A stretch of DNA of 47,827 nucleotides from an uncultured Caulobacterales bacterium (GTDB lineage Bacteria; Pseudomonadota; Alphaproteobacteria; Caulobacterales; Maricaulaceae), in contig CALFVT010000008.1 of NCBI GenBank assembly GCA_937928165.1, forward strand, positions 1-47,827, read 5' to 3'. The position numbers and the translations under genes were made by a program. The notes under the pieces were generated by a model, which had not been told where the DNA came from, did not search any database, and was given only the letters and a program-made list of their open reading frames with translations. Numbering within the stretch: position 1 is the first letter of the stretch; each line of letters opens with the position of its first letter. Positions 27,937 through 39,542 of this stretch are shown here, one piece after another.

Positions 27937-29211
27937 ATGTTATCTGTTTTCGGGGCTTCTAATGATGAAAAGGACATTCGTGCCGTGCTTGATATTGGCA
28001 CGTCCAAAGCCGTTTGCCTGATTGGTCATGAAGATGCGAAGCTTGGGATGCGCATTATTGGCTCGGGGCAAGCGCCTATTGAGGGCATAAAAGCCGGGGC
28101 CGTAATTGATATGGTCAAGGCTGAAGCCGGCATTCGTAAAGCTGTGCGCCGCGCGGAGAAAAAATCTGGCGTTGCAGTTCGCTCTGTCGGCGTGAATGTT
28201 TCCACGCGCTCTTTGACCTCTCACCGCATGGAAGTTGAAACGGCCTTCGCCAGCGGCGCGATTGCTGACCGTGACTTGCGTCGTCTCAAACGTGAATCAC
28301 TCATCCGGCAAGCCCAGCCCGAGAGTGTTATTCTTCATGCGATGCCGCTTGATTGGCGAGTTGATCGGGAGCGCGGGATTAAAGATCCAACGGGTATGTA
28401 TGGCTCTAGCCTGAGCGTGAATATGCATTTTGTTAAGGCTGATATTGGAGCACTGCGGAATCTAGCCCATTGTATTGAACGCAGTCATATCCAAATTGGT
28501 GCAGCCCATGCAGCGCCTTTAGCGGCGGCAGAGGCGGTGTTGACTGATGATGAAAAAGATCTCGGTGCGACGGTGATTGATTTAGGAGCTGGGGTGACGT
28601 CTTATGCCGTCTACCGCCATAATGAGCTTATACATGTCGGCGCAGTTGGGCGGGGCGGCAATAATGTCACCCATGATCTTGCAATCGGCTTATCAACCCC
28701 GCCAGAAGCTGCAGAGCGGATTAAACGTATTTATGGCTCGGCTCTTTTTGGGCTTGATGATGCGCAGCGCGTACCATGCCCGCCTGTCGGTGCACGCGAT
28801 CAGCTAGCAGAGCATCCGAAAGCTTTTGTGATTGAGATTATTCGTGCCCAGCTTGAAGTTATCTTTGCGAGAATACAAGCTCAGCTTGAGGAAAAGGGGC
28901 TAGAGCCTTATATGGGGCGGCGCATTGTTCTCACCGGCGGTGGGGCATTATTGAACGGCATAACGGAGTTTGTGACAGCAATATTTAATGTGCCCGTTAG
29001 GCTTGGCCGTGTACATAGTGTTTTGGGCCTTGAAGACCATCAAAGTCAGCCGGATTTTGCCGTGGCTTGCGGCCTTATGAAACTTGATTTTATGACTCGA
29101 AATGAGACGATTACGGGGCCGCCGGATTTGTCTGGGCGGCAGTTTCGTACTCGCCGCTATGCCGGGGGCGGGGTTAGCGTGTTGATAAGATGGTTGCGAG
29201 ATAATTTTTAG
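27937..29211 (+). CDS. ftsA: FtsA, actin-like membrane tether of FtsZ
   Basis: FtsA polymerises at the membrane and anchors FtsZ. Features in 424 residues are the phosphate-1 motif AVLDIGTSKAVCLI, the SHS2 insert region (RSVGVNVSTRSLTSHRMEVE), DLGAGVTSYAVYRHNELIHVG for phosphate 2, and VLTGGGALLNGI for the adenosine site. The C-terminus ends in GVSVLIRWLRDNF, an amphipathic membrane-targeting helix. It ends the tightly packed part of the operon; a 103-base gap with regulatory sites follows before ftsZ. Confidence 0.95.
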   Translation: MLSVFGASNDEKDIRAVLDIGTSKAVCLIGHEDAKLGMRIIGSGQAPIEGIKAGAVIDMVKAEAGIRKAVRRAEKKSGVAVRSVGVNVSTRSLTSHRMEVETAFASGAIADRDLRRLKRESLIRQAQPESVILHAMPLDWRVDRERGIKDPTGMYGSSLSVNMHFVKADIGALRNLAHCIERSHIQIGAAHAAPLAAAEAVLTDDEKDLGATVIDLGAGVTSYAVYRHNELIHVGAVGRGGNNVTHDLAIGLSTPPEAAERIKRIYGSALFGLDDAQRVPCPPVGARDQLAEHPKAFVIEIIRAQLEVIFARIQAQLEEKGLEPYMGRRIVLTGGGALLNGITEFVTAIFNVPVRLGRVHSVLGLEDHQSQPDFAVACGLMKLDFMTRNETITGPPDLSGRQFRTRRYAGGGVSVLIRWLRDNF

Positions 29212-29237
29212 CGTTAAATATTAAATTAACGGCAGAG

Positions 29238-29252
29238 TTAACGCTGCGTTAA
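29238..29252. promoter_or_regulatory. CtrA-type site TTAA-N7-TTAA upstream of ftsZ
   Basis: TTAA at 29238-29241 and 29249-29252 are separated by exactly seven bases, and the second is followed by CC (TTAACC). This matches the CtrA recognition pattern. In Caulobacter CtrA represses ftsZ from a site in the same position. Further TTAA elements at 29214, 29221, 29226 and 29271 lie nearby, though with other spacings. Confidence 0.65.
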
Positions 29253-29297
29253 CCGAATTCACACAAAGTGTTAATCATAAACTTTAGGGCAAATGTC

Positions 29298-29302
29298 GAG
29301 TC
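29298..29302. promoter_or_regulatory. GANTC (CcrM-type methylation) site before ftsZ
   Basis: GAGTC at 29298-29302 lies within the ftsZ leader. CcrM methylates GANTC in alphaproteobacteria, and ftsZ transcription in Caulobacter depends on such methylation. A five-base match alone is weak, but its place next to the CtrA site makes it worth recording. Confidence 0.4.
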
Positions 29303-29314
29303 GAGGCTATGAGC

Positions 29315-30832
29315 ATGAATATTTCAATTCCAAAAAATATAGAATTAAAGCCCCGTATCGTCGTCATTGGCGTTGGCGGTGCTGGTGGAAACGCTGTGAA
29401 TAATATGATTGCATCGGGTTTGGATGGAGTTGAATTTATCGTTGCAAATACGGATGCCCAGGCCCTTGATATGTCAAGTGCGACCAAGCGTGTGCAGATG
29501 GGGACAGGCATTACCCAAGGACTCGGTGCAGGTATGCGGCCTGAAATTGGCGAAGGTTCTGCTGAAGAGAGTCTACCGGAGATTATGGAACATCTTGACG
29601 GCGCGCATATGCTCTTTATCGCAGCCGGTATGGGCGGTGGCACTGGCACAGGGGCGGCTCCTGTTATTGCCCAAGCAGCCCGAGAAAAAGGTATTTTAAC
29701 GGTTGCTATTGTCACAAAGCCGTTTGAATTTGAAGGCTCCAGGCGCATGAATCTTGCTACGCAAGGTGTTGAAAAGCTTTATAATTCTGTTGATACGTTG
29801 ATCACAATTCCTAATCAAAACCTATTCCGCGTTGCGACGAACCAAACCACAATGTCCAGTGCTTTTGCGCTGGCCGATGAAGTCCTGCATTCAGGCGTTA
29901 AAGGGGTTACAGACCTTATGGTCGTGCCGGGGTTAATCAATCTTGACTTCAATGATGTCCGCACCGTGATGGATGAAATGGGCAAGGCGATGATGGGGAC
30001 AGGCGAAGCCACGGGTGAGAATCGCGCCGTCGAAGCGGCCGAAAGCGCAATTTCTAACCCGCTGCTTGATGATGTTTCTTTAAAGGGGGCAAAAGGGGTT
30101 TTAATTAATATTACGGGCGGAGATGATCTGACTTTATTTGAAGTCCATGAAGCGGCTACGCTTATTCGCTCTCAAGTTGATGAAGACGCTAATATTATTG
30201 TCGGTTCTGCTCTTGATAATGATCTTGACGGGATTATACGTGTATCGGTTGTCGCGACAGGCGTAGAGGCTAATACACAACAAGCGCCAATAAGATCTGG
30301 TATTGATTATGCGGCGCAGCGTATGTCTCCTGTAAATAAGTTTACGCCGCCTATTCATACGTCGCCAGGAGATGCTCCGCACGCCGATACGCCTTTCACA
30401 ACGCAACCGATTGAAACGAAAGCAGAGGTCAACGCGCCGCTTGAGGATTTAACTGAGGACTTGCCGCCTATGTCAGCAGTTGAAGCAGCGCAAAATATGA
30501 CACCGCCGCCTATGCCGGTTCCGGATATTGAGCGCTTTGCAGCCCACACTACCCCGCGCCCGCGTGAAAACCCAGCCTCTATGACTGCGCCTGCGCCGCA
30601 ATCATCTCACGGCCTTGCGCCGCAAACCCGTCCTGTACCAACACAGCCGCAAAGCCATGAAACGAGTGTGATTAAACGCCCATTCCGTGATTTTTTCAGA
30701 AATAAGAAGTCTTTGCCTATAGCAAGTGAATATCATGCTAAGCCAAAGCCGCAGGATACAGGCGATCTATTTGGAGCGAATCTGGATGATGAATTAGAAA
30801 TTCCCGCATTCTTGTTAAAAGCGAAATCCTAA
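29315..30832 (+). CDS. ftsZ: FtsZ, tubulin-like division GTPase
   Basis: FtsZ polymerises into the Z-ring. The GTPase domain (about residues 1-315) contains [15 protein letters not shown], the tubulin signature GGGTGTG (about 107-113) and [12 protein letters not shown] proline-rich linker of about 170 residues follows, and the C-terminal peptide [11 protein letters not shown] binds FtsA. There are two candidate starts, ATG 29309 and ATG 29315; GAGG at 29303-29306 is too close to the first and 8 bases from the second, so I use 29315 (505 residues). A perfect terminator follows at 30917. Confidence 0.96.
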   Translation: MNISIPKNIELKPRIVVIGVGGAGGNAVNNMIASGLDGVEFIVANTDAQALDMSSATKRVQMGTGITQGLGAGMRPEIGEGSAEESLPEIMEHLDGAHMLFIAAGMGGGTGTGAAPVIAQAAREKGILTVAIVTKPFEFEGSRRMNLATQGVEKLYNSVDTLITIPNQNLFRVATNQTTMSSAFALADEVLHSGVKGVTDLMVVPGLINLDFNDVRTVMDEMGKAMMGTGEATGENRAVEAAESAISNPLLDDVSLKGAKGVLINITGGDDLTLFEVHEAATLIRSQVDEDANIIVGSALDNDLDGIIRVSVVATGVEANTQQAPIRSGIDYAAQRMSPVNKFTPPIHTSPGDAPHADTPFTTQPIETKAEVNAPLEDLTEDLPPMSAVEAAQNMTPPPMPVPDIERFAAHTTPRPRENPASMTAPAPQSSHGLAPQTRPVPTQPQSHETSVIKRPFRDFFRNKKSLPIASEYHAKPKPQDTGDLFGANLDDELEIPAFLLKAKS

Positions 30833-30863
30833 AACTAATATCATCTGTAAACAGGTAATATTT

Positions 30864-30900
30864 CTGTAATTTAATAGAAAATTACAGTGAATTACTGTAA
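30864..30900. repeat. Two overlapping, mutually exclusive inverted repeats after ftsZ
   Basis: CTGTAATTT (30864-30872) pairs with AAATTACAG (30879-30887), and TTACAGT (30882-30888) pairs with ACTGTAA (30894-30900). The two hairpins share 30882-30887, so only one can form at a time. The CTGTAA/TTACAG unit occurs four times from 30845 to 30900. They could be RNA structures modulating the terminator behind them, or DNA sites for a dimeric regulator of lpxC. Confidence 0.5.
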
Positions 30901-30916
30901 AAAGAAACAATTCGTA

Positions 30917-30946
30917 ACATGGCTCCACTTGAGCCATGTTTTTTAT
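30917..30946 (+). terminator. Intrinsic terminator between ftsZ and lpxC
   Basis: ACATGGCTC (30917-30925) and GAGCCATGT (30931-30939) form a perfect nine-base-pair stem with a five-base loop, followed by TTTTTATT. This should end the dcw transcript after ftsZ. The lpxC ATG is only 18 bases beyond the end, so lpxC is either read through or has a promoter overlapping this region. Confidence 0.88.
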
Positions 30947-30963
30947 TGTCGCATAGTTAATTC

Positions 30964-31866
30964 ATGATTTTGGTTCAACGACAATCGACTCTGCATGCTG
31001 TTGCCGTCTTTGCGGGGGTTGAATTGCATGGTGGAAATCACACCCGTATTGCTCTAAGACCCGCCCCGATAAATACGGGGATATGTTTTGTCCGTACAGA
31101 TATTAAAGACCGAGATAACAAAATTTATTTACATCCGAGTGTCGTAACGGGTGTAACGAATTGTTCGACAATATGTAATGGTGATGATGTCTGCGTTTCT
31201 ACTGTAGAGCATTTATTAGCAGCCCTTGCTGCTGCGGGGATTGATAATCTTTATATTGATGTCGACGGTCTTGAACTTCCGGCTCTGGACGGGAGTAGTG
31301 AACCTTTCCTGAAATTAATTGAAAAAACGGGCCTCAAAAAGCAAAACGCCCCGCGTCAGTATATTAAAGTTTTAAGACCGATCACAGTCACGCGCGGAGA
31401 GAGCCGCGGTACTATAGAACCGGCGGACCGGTTAATTCTTGATGTGACGATTGATTTTGACGATAAGGCCATAGGGCGTCAATCTTTTGTTATAGAACCG
31501 GATGTGCGTGCCTTTCGGGAACGCCTAGCCTCAGCGCGGACTTTTGCGCGTAAACATGAAATTGCGGCTCTTCGTGCAGCGGGCCTGTCCAAAGGTGGCT
31601 CTCTTGATAATGCAGTTGTTGTTGATGGTGACAGGGTGTTAAACCCGGGCGGCCTAAGGTTTGCAGATGAGTTTGTTCGTCATAAAGCCCTCGATTTGAT
31701 GGGTGATTTATATATGGCTGGCCCAATTTTGGGTAAAGTGACAACCTTTAAGGGTGGGCATGGCCTTAATCATGATCTTCTTTTGGCTTTAATCACGGAT
31801 AAAACCGCATGGCGATACACATCCATTCATGAAATTATCCAAGATGAGGCCCGAATACGCGCGTAA
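30964..31866 (+). CDS. lpxC: LpxC, UDP-3-O-acyl-GlcNAc deacetylase
   Basis: LpxC is the zinc enzyme of the committed lipid A step, so the organism makes LPS. The 300 residues show TVEHLLAALAAAGIDN with a zinc histidine, LELPALDGSSEPFL, the KALDLMGDLYMAG motif with the later zinc ligands, and KGGHGLNHDLLLAL with the catalytic histidine. N-terminal features such as GVELHGGNHTRIALRPAP are as expected. It follows ftsZ but is separated by a terminator. Confidence 0.96.
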   Translation: MILVQRQSTLHAVAVFAGVELHGGNHTRIALRPAPINTGICFVRTDIKDRDNKIYLHPSVVTGVTNCSTICNGDDVCVSTVEHLLAALAAAGIDNLYIDVDGLELPALDGSSEPFLKLIEKTGLKKQNAPRQYIKVLRPITVTRGESRGTIEPADRLILDVTIDFDDKAIGRQSFVIEPDVRAFRERLASARTFARKHEIAALRAAGLSKGGSLDNAVVVDGDRVLNPGGLRFADEFVRHKALDLMGDLYMAGPILGKVTTFKGGHGLNHDLLLALITDKTAWRYTSIHEIIQDEARIRA

Positions 31867-31989
31867 ACGTCCTTATCAGACCTTTGTCTGTGCATTTGAG
31901 CGCGAAACTAACACTATTCTCACTTTTACCTTGATGATTCTTAGTCTAAGACACGCGGATAAATATTTGAATCACTGCCGGGTAACCTT

Positions 31990-32841
31990 ATGAACGCAGA
32001 CAATAAAATTTTCAAATTCATCATTGCTGGGTTAACCGCTTTGACACTTGTTGCTTGCTCATCTTTCGGCTTGGGTAAGAAGAAAGAAGAGCTTGCTTAT
32101 ATTGAACGCCCAGCAGAATTGATTTATAATCAAGCATTTGTACGTGTTGACCGCCGAGATTGGGAAACAGCTAAACTTTTGTTTCAAGAGGTCGAGCGTC
32201 AACATCCTTTCTCTAAATGGGCACGCCGCGCGTTATTGATGTCATCTTATGTTGATTACCGTGATGCGAAATATGAAGAATCTATTGGCACAGCTCAGCG
32301 GTTTATAAGTCTTCATCCCGGCAGTGAAAGTACGCCTTATGCTTATTACTTGATTGCAATCAATTATTATGATCAAATTTTTGATGTGGGTCGTGACCAA
32401 GCGACGACTGTGAATGCGGAAGCTGCCCTGCAACAAGTGGTTCGCCGTTATCCTGATAGTGATTATGCCAGAGATGCACGGCTTAAGTTGGAGTTGACCC
32501 ATGACCATTTAGCGGGCAAGGAAATGTCTGTTGGACGGTTCTATCAAAAACAAAACCAACAATTAGCGGCCATTGGCCGGTTTAAATCTGTTGTTCGTGA
32601 CTATGAAACCACCTCTCATGTCGAAGAAGCTATGCACCGCCTTGTCGAGAGTTATATTACGCTTGGTATTGTGGGTGAGGCGAAGAAGGTCGGCGCTGTC
32701 CTTGGTTATAATTATCCAAATGGGGAATGGTATGAAGATAGTTATAAGCTATTGGAAGATATTGGCGTTAATTTAGACGAAGAAGTCAAAGCACCGAAAC
32801 CGCCAGGATATTGGCGGCGTTTGCGCGAACGCTTGTTCTAA
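31990..32841 (+). CDS. bamD: BamD (ComL) outer-membrane assembly lipoprotein
   Basis: BamD is a TPR lipoprotein of the BAM complex on the inner face of the outer membrane. The 283 residues have a lipoprotein signal with lipobox LVAC (Cys23), then TPR-like repeats: AELIYNQAFVRVDRRDWETAKLLFQEVERQHPFSKWARRA, DAKYEESIGTAQRFISLHPGS, YPDSDYARDARLKLE. The family signature HPFSKWARRALLM is clear. A 123-base gap separates it from lpxC. recN follows after 30 bases, giving a lpxC-bamD-recN-ligA order common in alphaproteobacteria. Confidence 0.95.
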   Translation: MNADNKIFKFIIAGLTALTLVACSSFGLGKKKEELAYIERPAELIYNQAFVRVDRRDWETAKLLFQEVERQHPFSKWARRALLMSSYVDYRDAKYEESIGTAQRFISLHPGSESTPYAYYLIAINYYDQIFDVGRDQATTVNAEAALQQVVRRYPDSDYARDARLKLELTHDHLAGKEMSVGRFYQKQNQQLAAIGRFKSVVRDYETTSHVEEAMHRLVESYITLGIVGEAKKVGAVLGYNYPNGEWYEDSYKLLEDIGVNLDEEVKAPKPPGYWRRLRERLF

Positions 32842-32871
32842 TGCTCACGACAGCGTAACCTGAGATTTGTT

Positions 32872-36620
<3,749 letters not shown>

Positions 36621-36950
36621 AACATACGAATTCTTGCAAGAGTTTACCCTATGATAATGAGAGCAATAATAGACGAAATATTATTTATTGCCATATTTCC
36701 GTAGACTCCGCGTATTCCTGCACATGTAAGAATCTGCTAATTTTGGACGTGTGAAACAAGGGAGCAATTATCTCTGATGCTGAAATTTTTATGTTATTGT
36801 GAAATAATAATCCTCAAATATCCGCAAAGATGGGAGTTTTGTTAAGGGAAGGCCCAATTTTTTTGCTAGAATAATGCTTTGAATTTGGACTTATATGTAG
36901 CAGATTTATGGGATTTCGCTGCCCATGTCATAACATTATATTTGTGCAAT
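36621..36950. other. AT-rich intergenic stretch without a recognised gene
   Basis: This 330-base gap between ligA and the terminator of the repeat-protein gene has no open frame with coding character on either strand. It is markedly AT-rich compared with the flanking genes. I see no RNA fold, tRNA or promoter I can support, and no obvious ligA terminator. Confidence 0.5.
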
Positions 36951-36975
36951 AAAAAACCCCGCCATAGCGGGGTTT
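36951..36975 (-). terminator. Intrinsic terminator of the repeat-protein gene
   Basis: AAACCCCGC (36954-36962) and GCGGGGTTT (36967-36975) form a nine-base-pair stem around a four-base loop. On the minus strand the stem is followed by a T6 run (plus-strand A run 36951-36956), 22 bases after the stop of the gene at 36998. Confidence 0.88.
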
Positions 36976-36997
36976 GGTAATGAATGTCGACAGGGGT

Positions 36998-37603
36998 TTA
37001 GTTAACTTTATAATTGCCTGTAATCATACATGTGCCATTTGATTGTGCCGTTGTACCGGCAGGACATGAAATTGCAGGGGCCTGAGCAGGCGGAGCAGAT
37101 GTTTTGACAGTTCCTTTATTGCCACTACCATATGACTTTGCTTTTTCAACAGCGCCGTCTTTTGTGCTGCTACCATAGGCTTTATCAGTGGCTTTGGCTT
37201 TAACAGCTTCGCCTTTGGCTTTGCCACTACCGTAAGTTTTATCTGTTGCTTTCGCTTTTACAGCTTCGCCTTCGGCTTTACCGCTGCCGTAAGTTTTATC
37301 GGTCGTTTGTGATTTAACTTTTTCAACCGCACCATCTTTTGTGCCGCTGCCATAAGATTTGGCTTTTTCAGTTGCTTGAGACTTAACTTTAGCGGCTTCG
37401 CCTTCAGCTTTATCACTGCCGTATGACTTGGCTCTTTCAGTTTTACCTTTTGTGCCACTTCCATAAGTTTTATCTTGAGCGGCCACTTTAACAATTTCTA
37501 CTGCTTGGTCTTTGACGCTGCTGACTTGGGCGTTAATGGCTGGCGTTACGGCAAAAGCTGCGGCGGCTGTGCCAATAATAAGTAATGTTTTAATCTGTTT
37601 CAT
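36998..37603 (-). CDS. Secreted or periplasmic lysine/alanine-rich protein with seven YGS repeats
   Basis: The 201-residue product starts MKQIKTLLIIGTAAAAFAVTPAINAQ, a clear Sec signal peptide with cleavage probably after AINA. The frame can start at 37639, but the ATG at 37603 has GGAG 8 bases upstream and begins the signal peptide directly. The mature part holds seven copies of K(T/S/A)YGS(G/D/S), each separated by 8-17 residues of charged linkers such as KAEGEAVKAKATD and TKDGAVEKVKSQ, then a proline-containing link and a C-terminal segment with two cysteines (SCPAGTTAQSNGTC) that could form a disulfide. I do not recognise a family. It has its own terminator and lies beside the origin-like gap, from which it is transcribed divergently. 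Confidence 0.75.
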   Translation of the reverse strand: MKQIKTLLIIGTAAAAFAVTPAINAQVSSVKDQAVEIVKVAAQDKTYGSGTKGKTERAKSYGSDKAEGEAAKVKSQATEKAKSYGSGTKDGAVEKVKSQTTDKTYGSGKAEGEAVKAKATDKTYGSGKAKGEAVKAKATDKAYGSSTKDGAVEKAKSYGSGNKGTVKTSAPPAQAPAISCPAGTTAQSNGTCMITGNYKVN

Positions 37604-37752
37604 TTTTGGACTCCATGTAAACAATATTAATAAGGTCATATGATTAACCCAAATAGATGCCTAATAAACTTTATGTCATATTGCACATTAATTGTGGTCG
37701 GGTTGAGGTATCTGCGCTCTCTTATTTTGTGTATAGGGTTATATTAACAGTC

Positions 37753-37761
37753 TGTGGATAA
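37753..37761 (-). promoter_or_regulatory. Perfect DnaA box TTATCCACA
   Basis: The plus strand reads TGTGGATAA, the exact complement of the DnaA consensus box. It lies 150 bases upstream of the repeat-protein start and 384 bases upstream of the GIY-YIG gene. Confidence 0.55.
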
Positions 37762-37850
37762 GTTAGAATCATGGTTCGGCTGTTGTTCTAAAATGACATA
37801 AGCATCCACACCTTTCTCATTTTTAATGTCAAAAATATTATACTGTCTAT

Positions 37851-37888
37851 GAGGATATTAACGATGTAGTTATCCTCGCGTGAGGATA
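37851..37888. repeat. Phased GAGGATA / TATCCTC repeat trio
   Basis: GAGGATATTAA occurs at 37851-37861 and again at 37882-37892, 31 bases apart, about three helical turns. The inverted element TATCCTC sits between them at 37871-37877 and can pair with either copy; with the second it forms a seven-base-pair stem with a GCGT loop. The spacing on one DNA face suggests protein binding. Confidence 0.6.
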
Positions 37889-38011
37889 TTAAGAAGCTTT
37901 ATATAATTGCAAAATATAGGTTTTTTATGTGGAATTTTGGCAAAGGCCTGCTGGCGTGATTTTGCGGCGGCAGACCACTCACATTTTACACACAAACCGG
38001 TGATAGGGCCA

Positions 38012-38026
38012 TTAATCTTTTGTTAA
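38012..38026. promoter_or_regulatory. CtrA-type site TTAA-N7-TTAA
   Basis: TTAA at 38012-38015 and 38023-38026 are separated by exactly seven bases and followed by C, the full CtrA pattern. It lies between two groups of DnaA-like boxes, 119 bases upstream of the GIY-YIG gene. Confidence 0.6.
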
Positions 38027-38144
38027 CTTTATTCTCACAGCTACGGAATTATTGTCCACAAATTGTTTTTCCCTTGTGGGTAAGTATAAAAGAGTCTATA
38101 TGAATGTTCACATTTTGTTCACGTATCTGCAATAGGATCAAATT

Positions 38145-38447
38145 ATGATAAATCATTACTTATATATCCTAACGAATCAGGATTTCGGCCCATTTTACAT
38201 TGATGCGACGTCTGACCTTAAAAAACGTTTGAAAGAACATAGGTCCGGCCATTTAAGCCAAGCCGCTTTTCGTATTGACAAGCTGATTTATGCGGAGCGT
38301 TTTGAAAATGCATCTAAAGCCGCAGCACGAGTGAGCGCTTTGCGCGGCGCGTCTCGCGAGTGGGTGCAAGCATTGATCGAGCGTCAAAATCCAGACTGGA
38401 GTGATTTGACTATGCCTTGTAAGGCGCAGTGTAGACGCGCCGCATAG
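38145..38447 (+). CDS. GIY-YIG-fold protein with degenerate active site
   Basis: The 100-residue protein aligns by eye with small single-domain GIY-YIG proteins (UPF0213/YhbQ-like): YLYILTN for the first strand, DLKKRLKEHRSGH, and the family's ending ALIERQNPDWSDL. In the core motif, YIG reads FYID (residues 17-20), losing the glycine. The metal-binding glutamate expected in the AREK-type helix is replaced in AARVSALRG (about residue 63), while the arginine in KKRLKEH is kept. It is therefore probably not an active nuclease, though it may still bind nucleic acid. Two TGTTCAC repeats, 11 bases apart, lie at 38105-38122 just upstream. Confidence 0.75.
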   Translation: MINHYLYILTNQDFGPFYIDATSDLKKRLKEHRSGHLSQAAFRIDKLIYAERFENASKAAARVSALRGASREWVQALIERQNPDWSDLTMPCKAQCRRAA

Positions 38448-38494
38448 ACCCGACCGATAAAACTCTATATAGACTCCGGCAGAGGAGCCTGTAT

Positions 38495-39100
38495 ATGAAA
38501 CTTTATGATTATTTACCGTCAGGTAATTCCTATAAAATTCGCCTTTTAGCCTCTTATCTAGATTTACCCTATGAACATATTGGCTTGGATATTATAGCTG
38601 GAGACACCCAGACAGATGATTTCAAAGCGAAAAACCCGGCTGGGCAAATTCCGCTACTTGAATTAAATGATGGCCGCCATATTGCAGAGAGCGGTGCGAT
38701 TTTATATTTCCTCGCAGACGGCACGCCCTATTTTCCGGCCTCCGCCTTTGATCGGGCGAAATGCCTGCAATGGATGTTTTTCGAGCAATATAAACATGAG
38801 CCCTCAATTGCCGTAGCGCGCTTTATTCGCAATTATTTTATGGATAACCGTAGTGCCGAACTGCCGATCCTTATGACCAAGGGCTATGCCGCCTTGGATA
38901 TTATGGAAACCCATTTAGAGACCCATCTTTATTTTGTCGGCGCGGGCCCGACGATTGCCGATATTGCACTTTATGCCTATACTCATGTGGCGGATGAGGG
39001 CGGCTTTGATCTGGCGTCTTACCCGCATATCAAATTATGGCTCAAGCGGATATCAGAGCATCCTTGTCATATTGCGATGACTGATATCCCAAACCTATAG
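38495..39100 (+). CDS. Glutathione S-transferase family protein
   Basis: The 201-residue cytoplasmic protein has the GST layout: N-terminal thioredoxin-like domain (KLYDYLPSGNSYKIRLLASYLDLPYEH, then NPAGQIPLLEL with the cis-proline, and IAESGAILYFLAD for glutathione binding) and an all-helical C-terminal domain with the conserved GAGPTIADIALYAYTHVADEGGFDLASYPHIKLWL. Ser10 of the SGNSYK stretch is a likely catalytic or thiolate-stabilising residue. The substrate is unknown. A gap of 47 bases follows the GIY-YIG gene. Confidence 0.9.
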   Translation: MKLYDYLPSGNSYKIRLLASYLDLPYEHIGLDIIAGDTQTDDFKAKNPAGQIPLLELNDGRHIAESGAILYFLADGTPYFPASAFDRAKCLQWMFFEQYKHEPSIAVARFIRNYFMDNRSAELPILMTKGYAALDIMETHLETHLYFVGAGPTIADIALYAYTHVADEGGFDLASYPHIKLWLKRISEHPCHIAMTDIPNL

Positions 39101-39123
39101 GCGGCATTTTGCGTAGCTAGTTT

Positions 39124-39474
39124 ATGACAGCGGAGCAAATTGAATATCATTATTTATCTTTGCGGGTATGGCTACTGCGGGTTGTCGGCCCCTCGGCAGC
39201 GGCTTTATTGGCGGGGCTGCTGCTATGCCAAGGGCTCTCTAATGGGCAGCTACGGGATCAAGCGGCGACGTTAATCGGTTTTGCGGCGATTTATTATTGC
39301 TTGCTTCGGGGCGGGCATATGATGATGATCCGCAGCCTGCATATGGATATGCTGTGCCGTTACGAAGCGGCCTACCGTGCGCACTTGTCAGCTTTGCCAA
39401 AGGAAAAACGCCCGCGGAATATCGGCTTTACTCTCACGCGAATAAAGCGTGATATTTTAGACAGCCAAAAATAG
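39124..39474 (+). CDS. Small inner-membrane protein of unknown function
   Basis: The 116-residue protein has two predicted membrane helices (about residues 19-38 and 48-65), a histidine/methionine-rich stretch after them (GGHMMMIRSLHMDMLCRYEAAYRAH) and a basic C-terminal tail (KEKRPRNIGFTLTRIKRDILDSQK). It starts 23 bases after the GST gene. No family was recognised; the HMMM/HMDM stretch is suggestive of metal contact but that is speculation. Confidence 0.55.
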   Translation: MTAEQIEYHYLSLRVWLLRVVGPSAAALLAGLLLCQGLSNGQLRDQAATLIGFAAIYYCLLRGGHMMMIRSLHMDMLCRYEAAYRAHLSALPKEKRPRNIGFTLTRIKRDILDSQK

Positions 39475-39542
39475 AGCTTCACTTTTACGGTGAGTTTTGC
39501 TTAGGTGGCCGTGCATATTGACCGTGGGGGGAGATAACATAA

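Larger units (their letters stand above)
37741..38096. other. Origin-like or CtrA/DnaA-rich control region
   Basis: The 541-base gap 37604-38144 has no credible gene. It contains a perfect DnaA box (TTATCCACA, minus strand, 37753-37761), near matches TTGTCCACA (38052-38060) and TTACCCACA (minus, 38075-38083), a weaker GCATCCACA (37802-37810 area), one perfect CtrA site (38012-38026), the phased GAGGATA repeats (37851-37888), GANTC sites at 37766 and 38092, and AT-rich tracts. This combination resembles the Caulobacter-type origin. The typical origin neighbour hemE is not present, so a CtrA/DnaA-controlled promoter region is the other reading. Confidence 0.4.

Noticed and set aside
36998-37603. 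CRISPR-like array
   Set aside because: The periodic DNA is coding with a signal peptide; units vary in length and there are no identical repeats or unique spacers. No CRISPR array was seen elsewhere.
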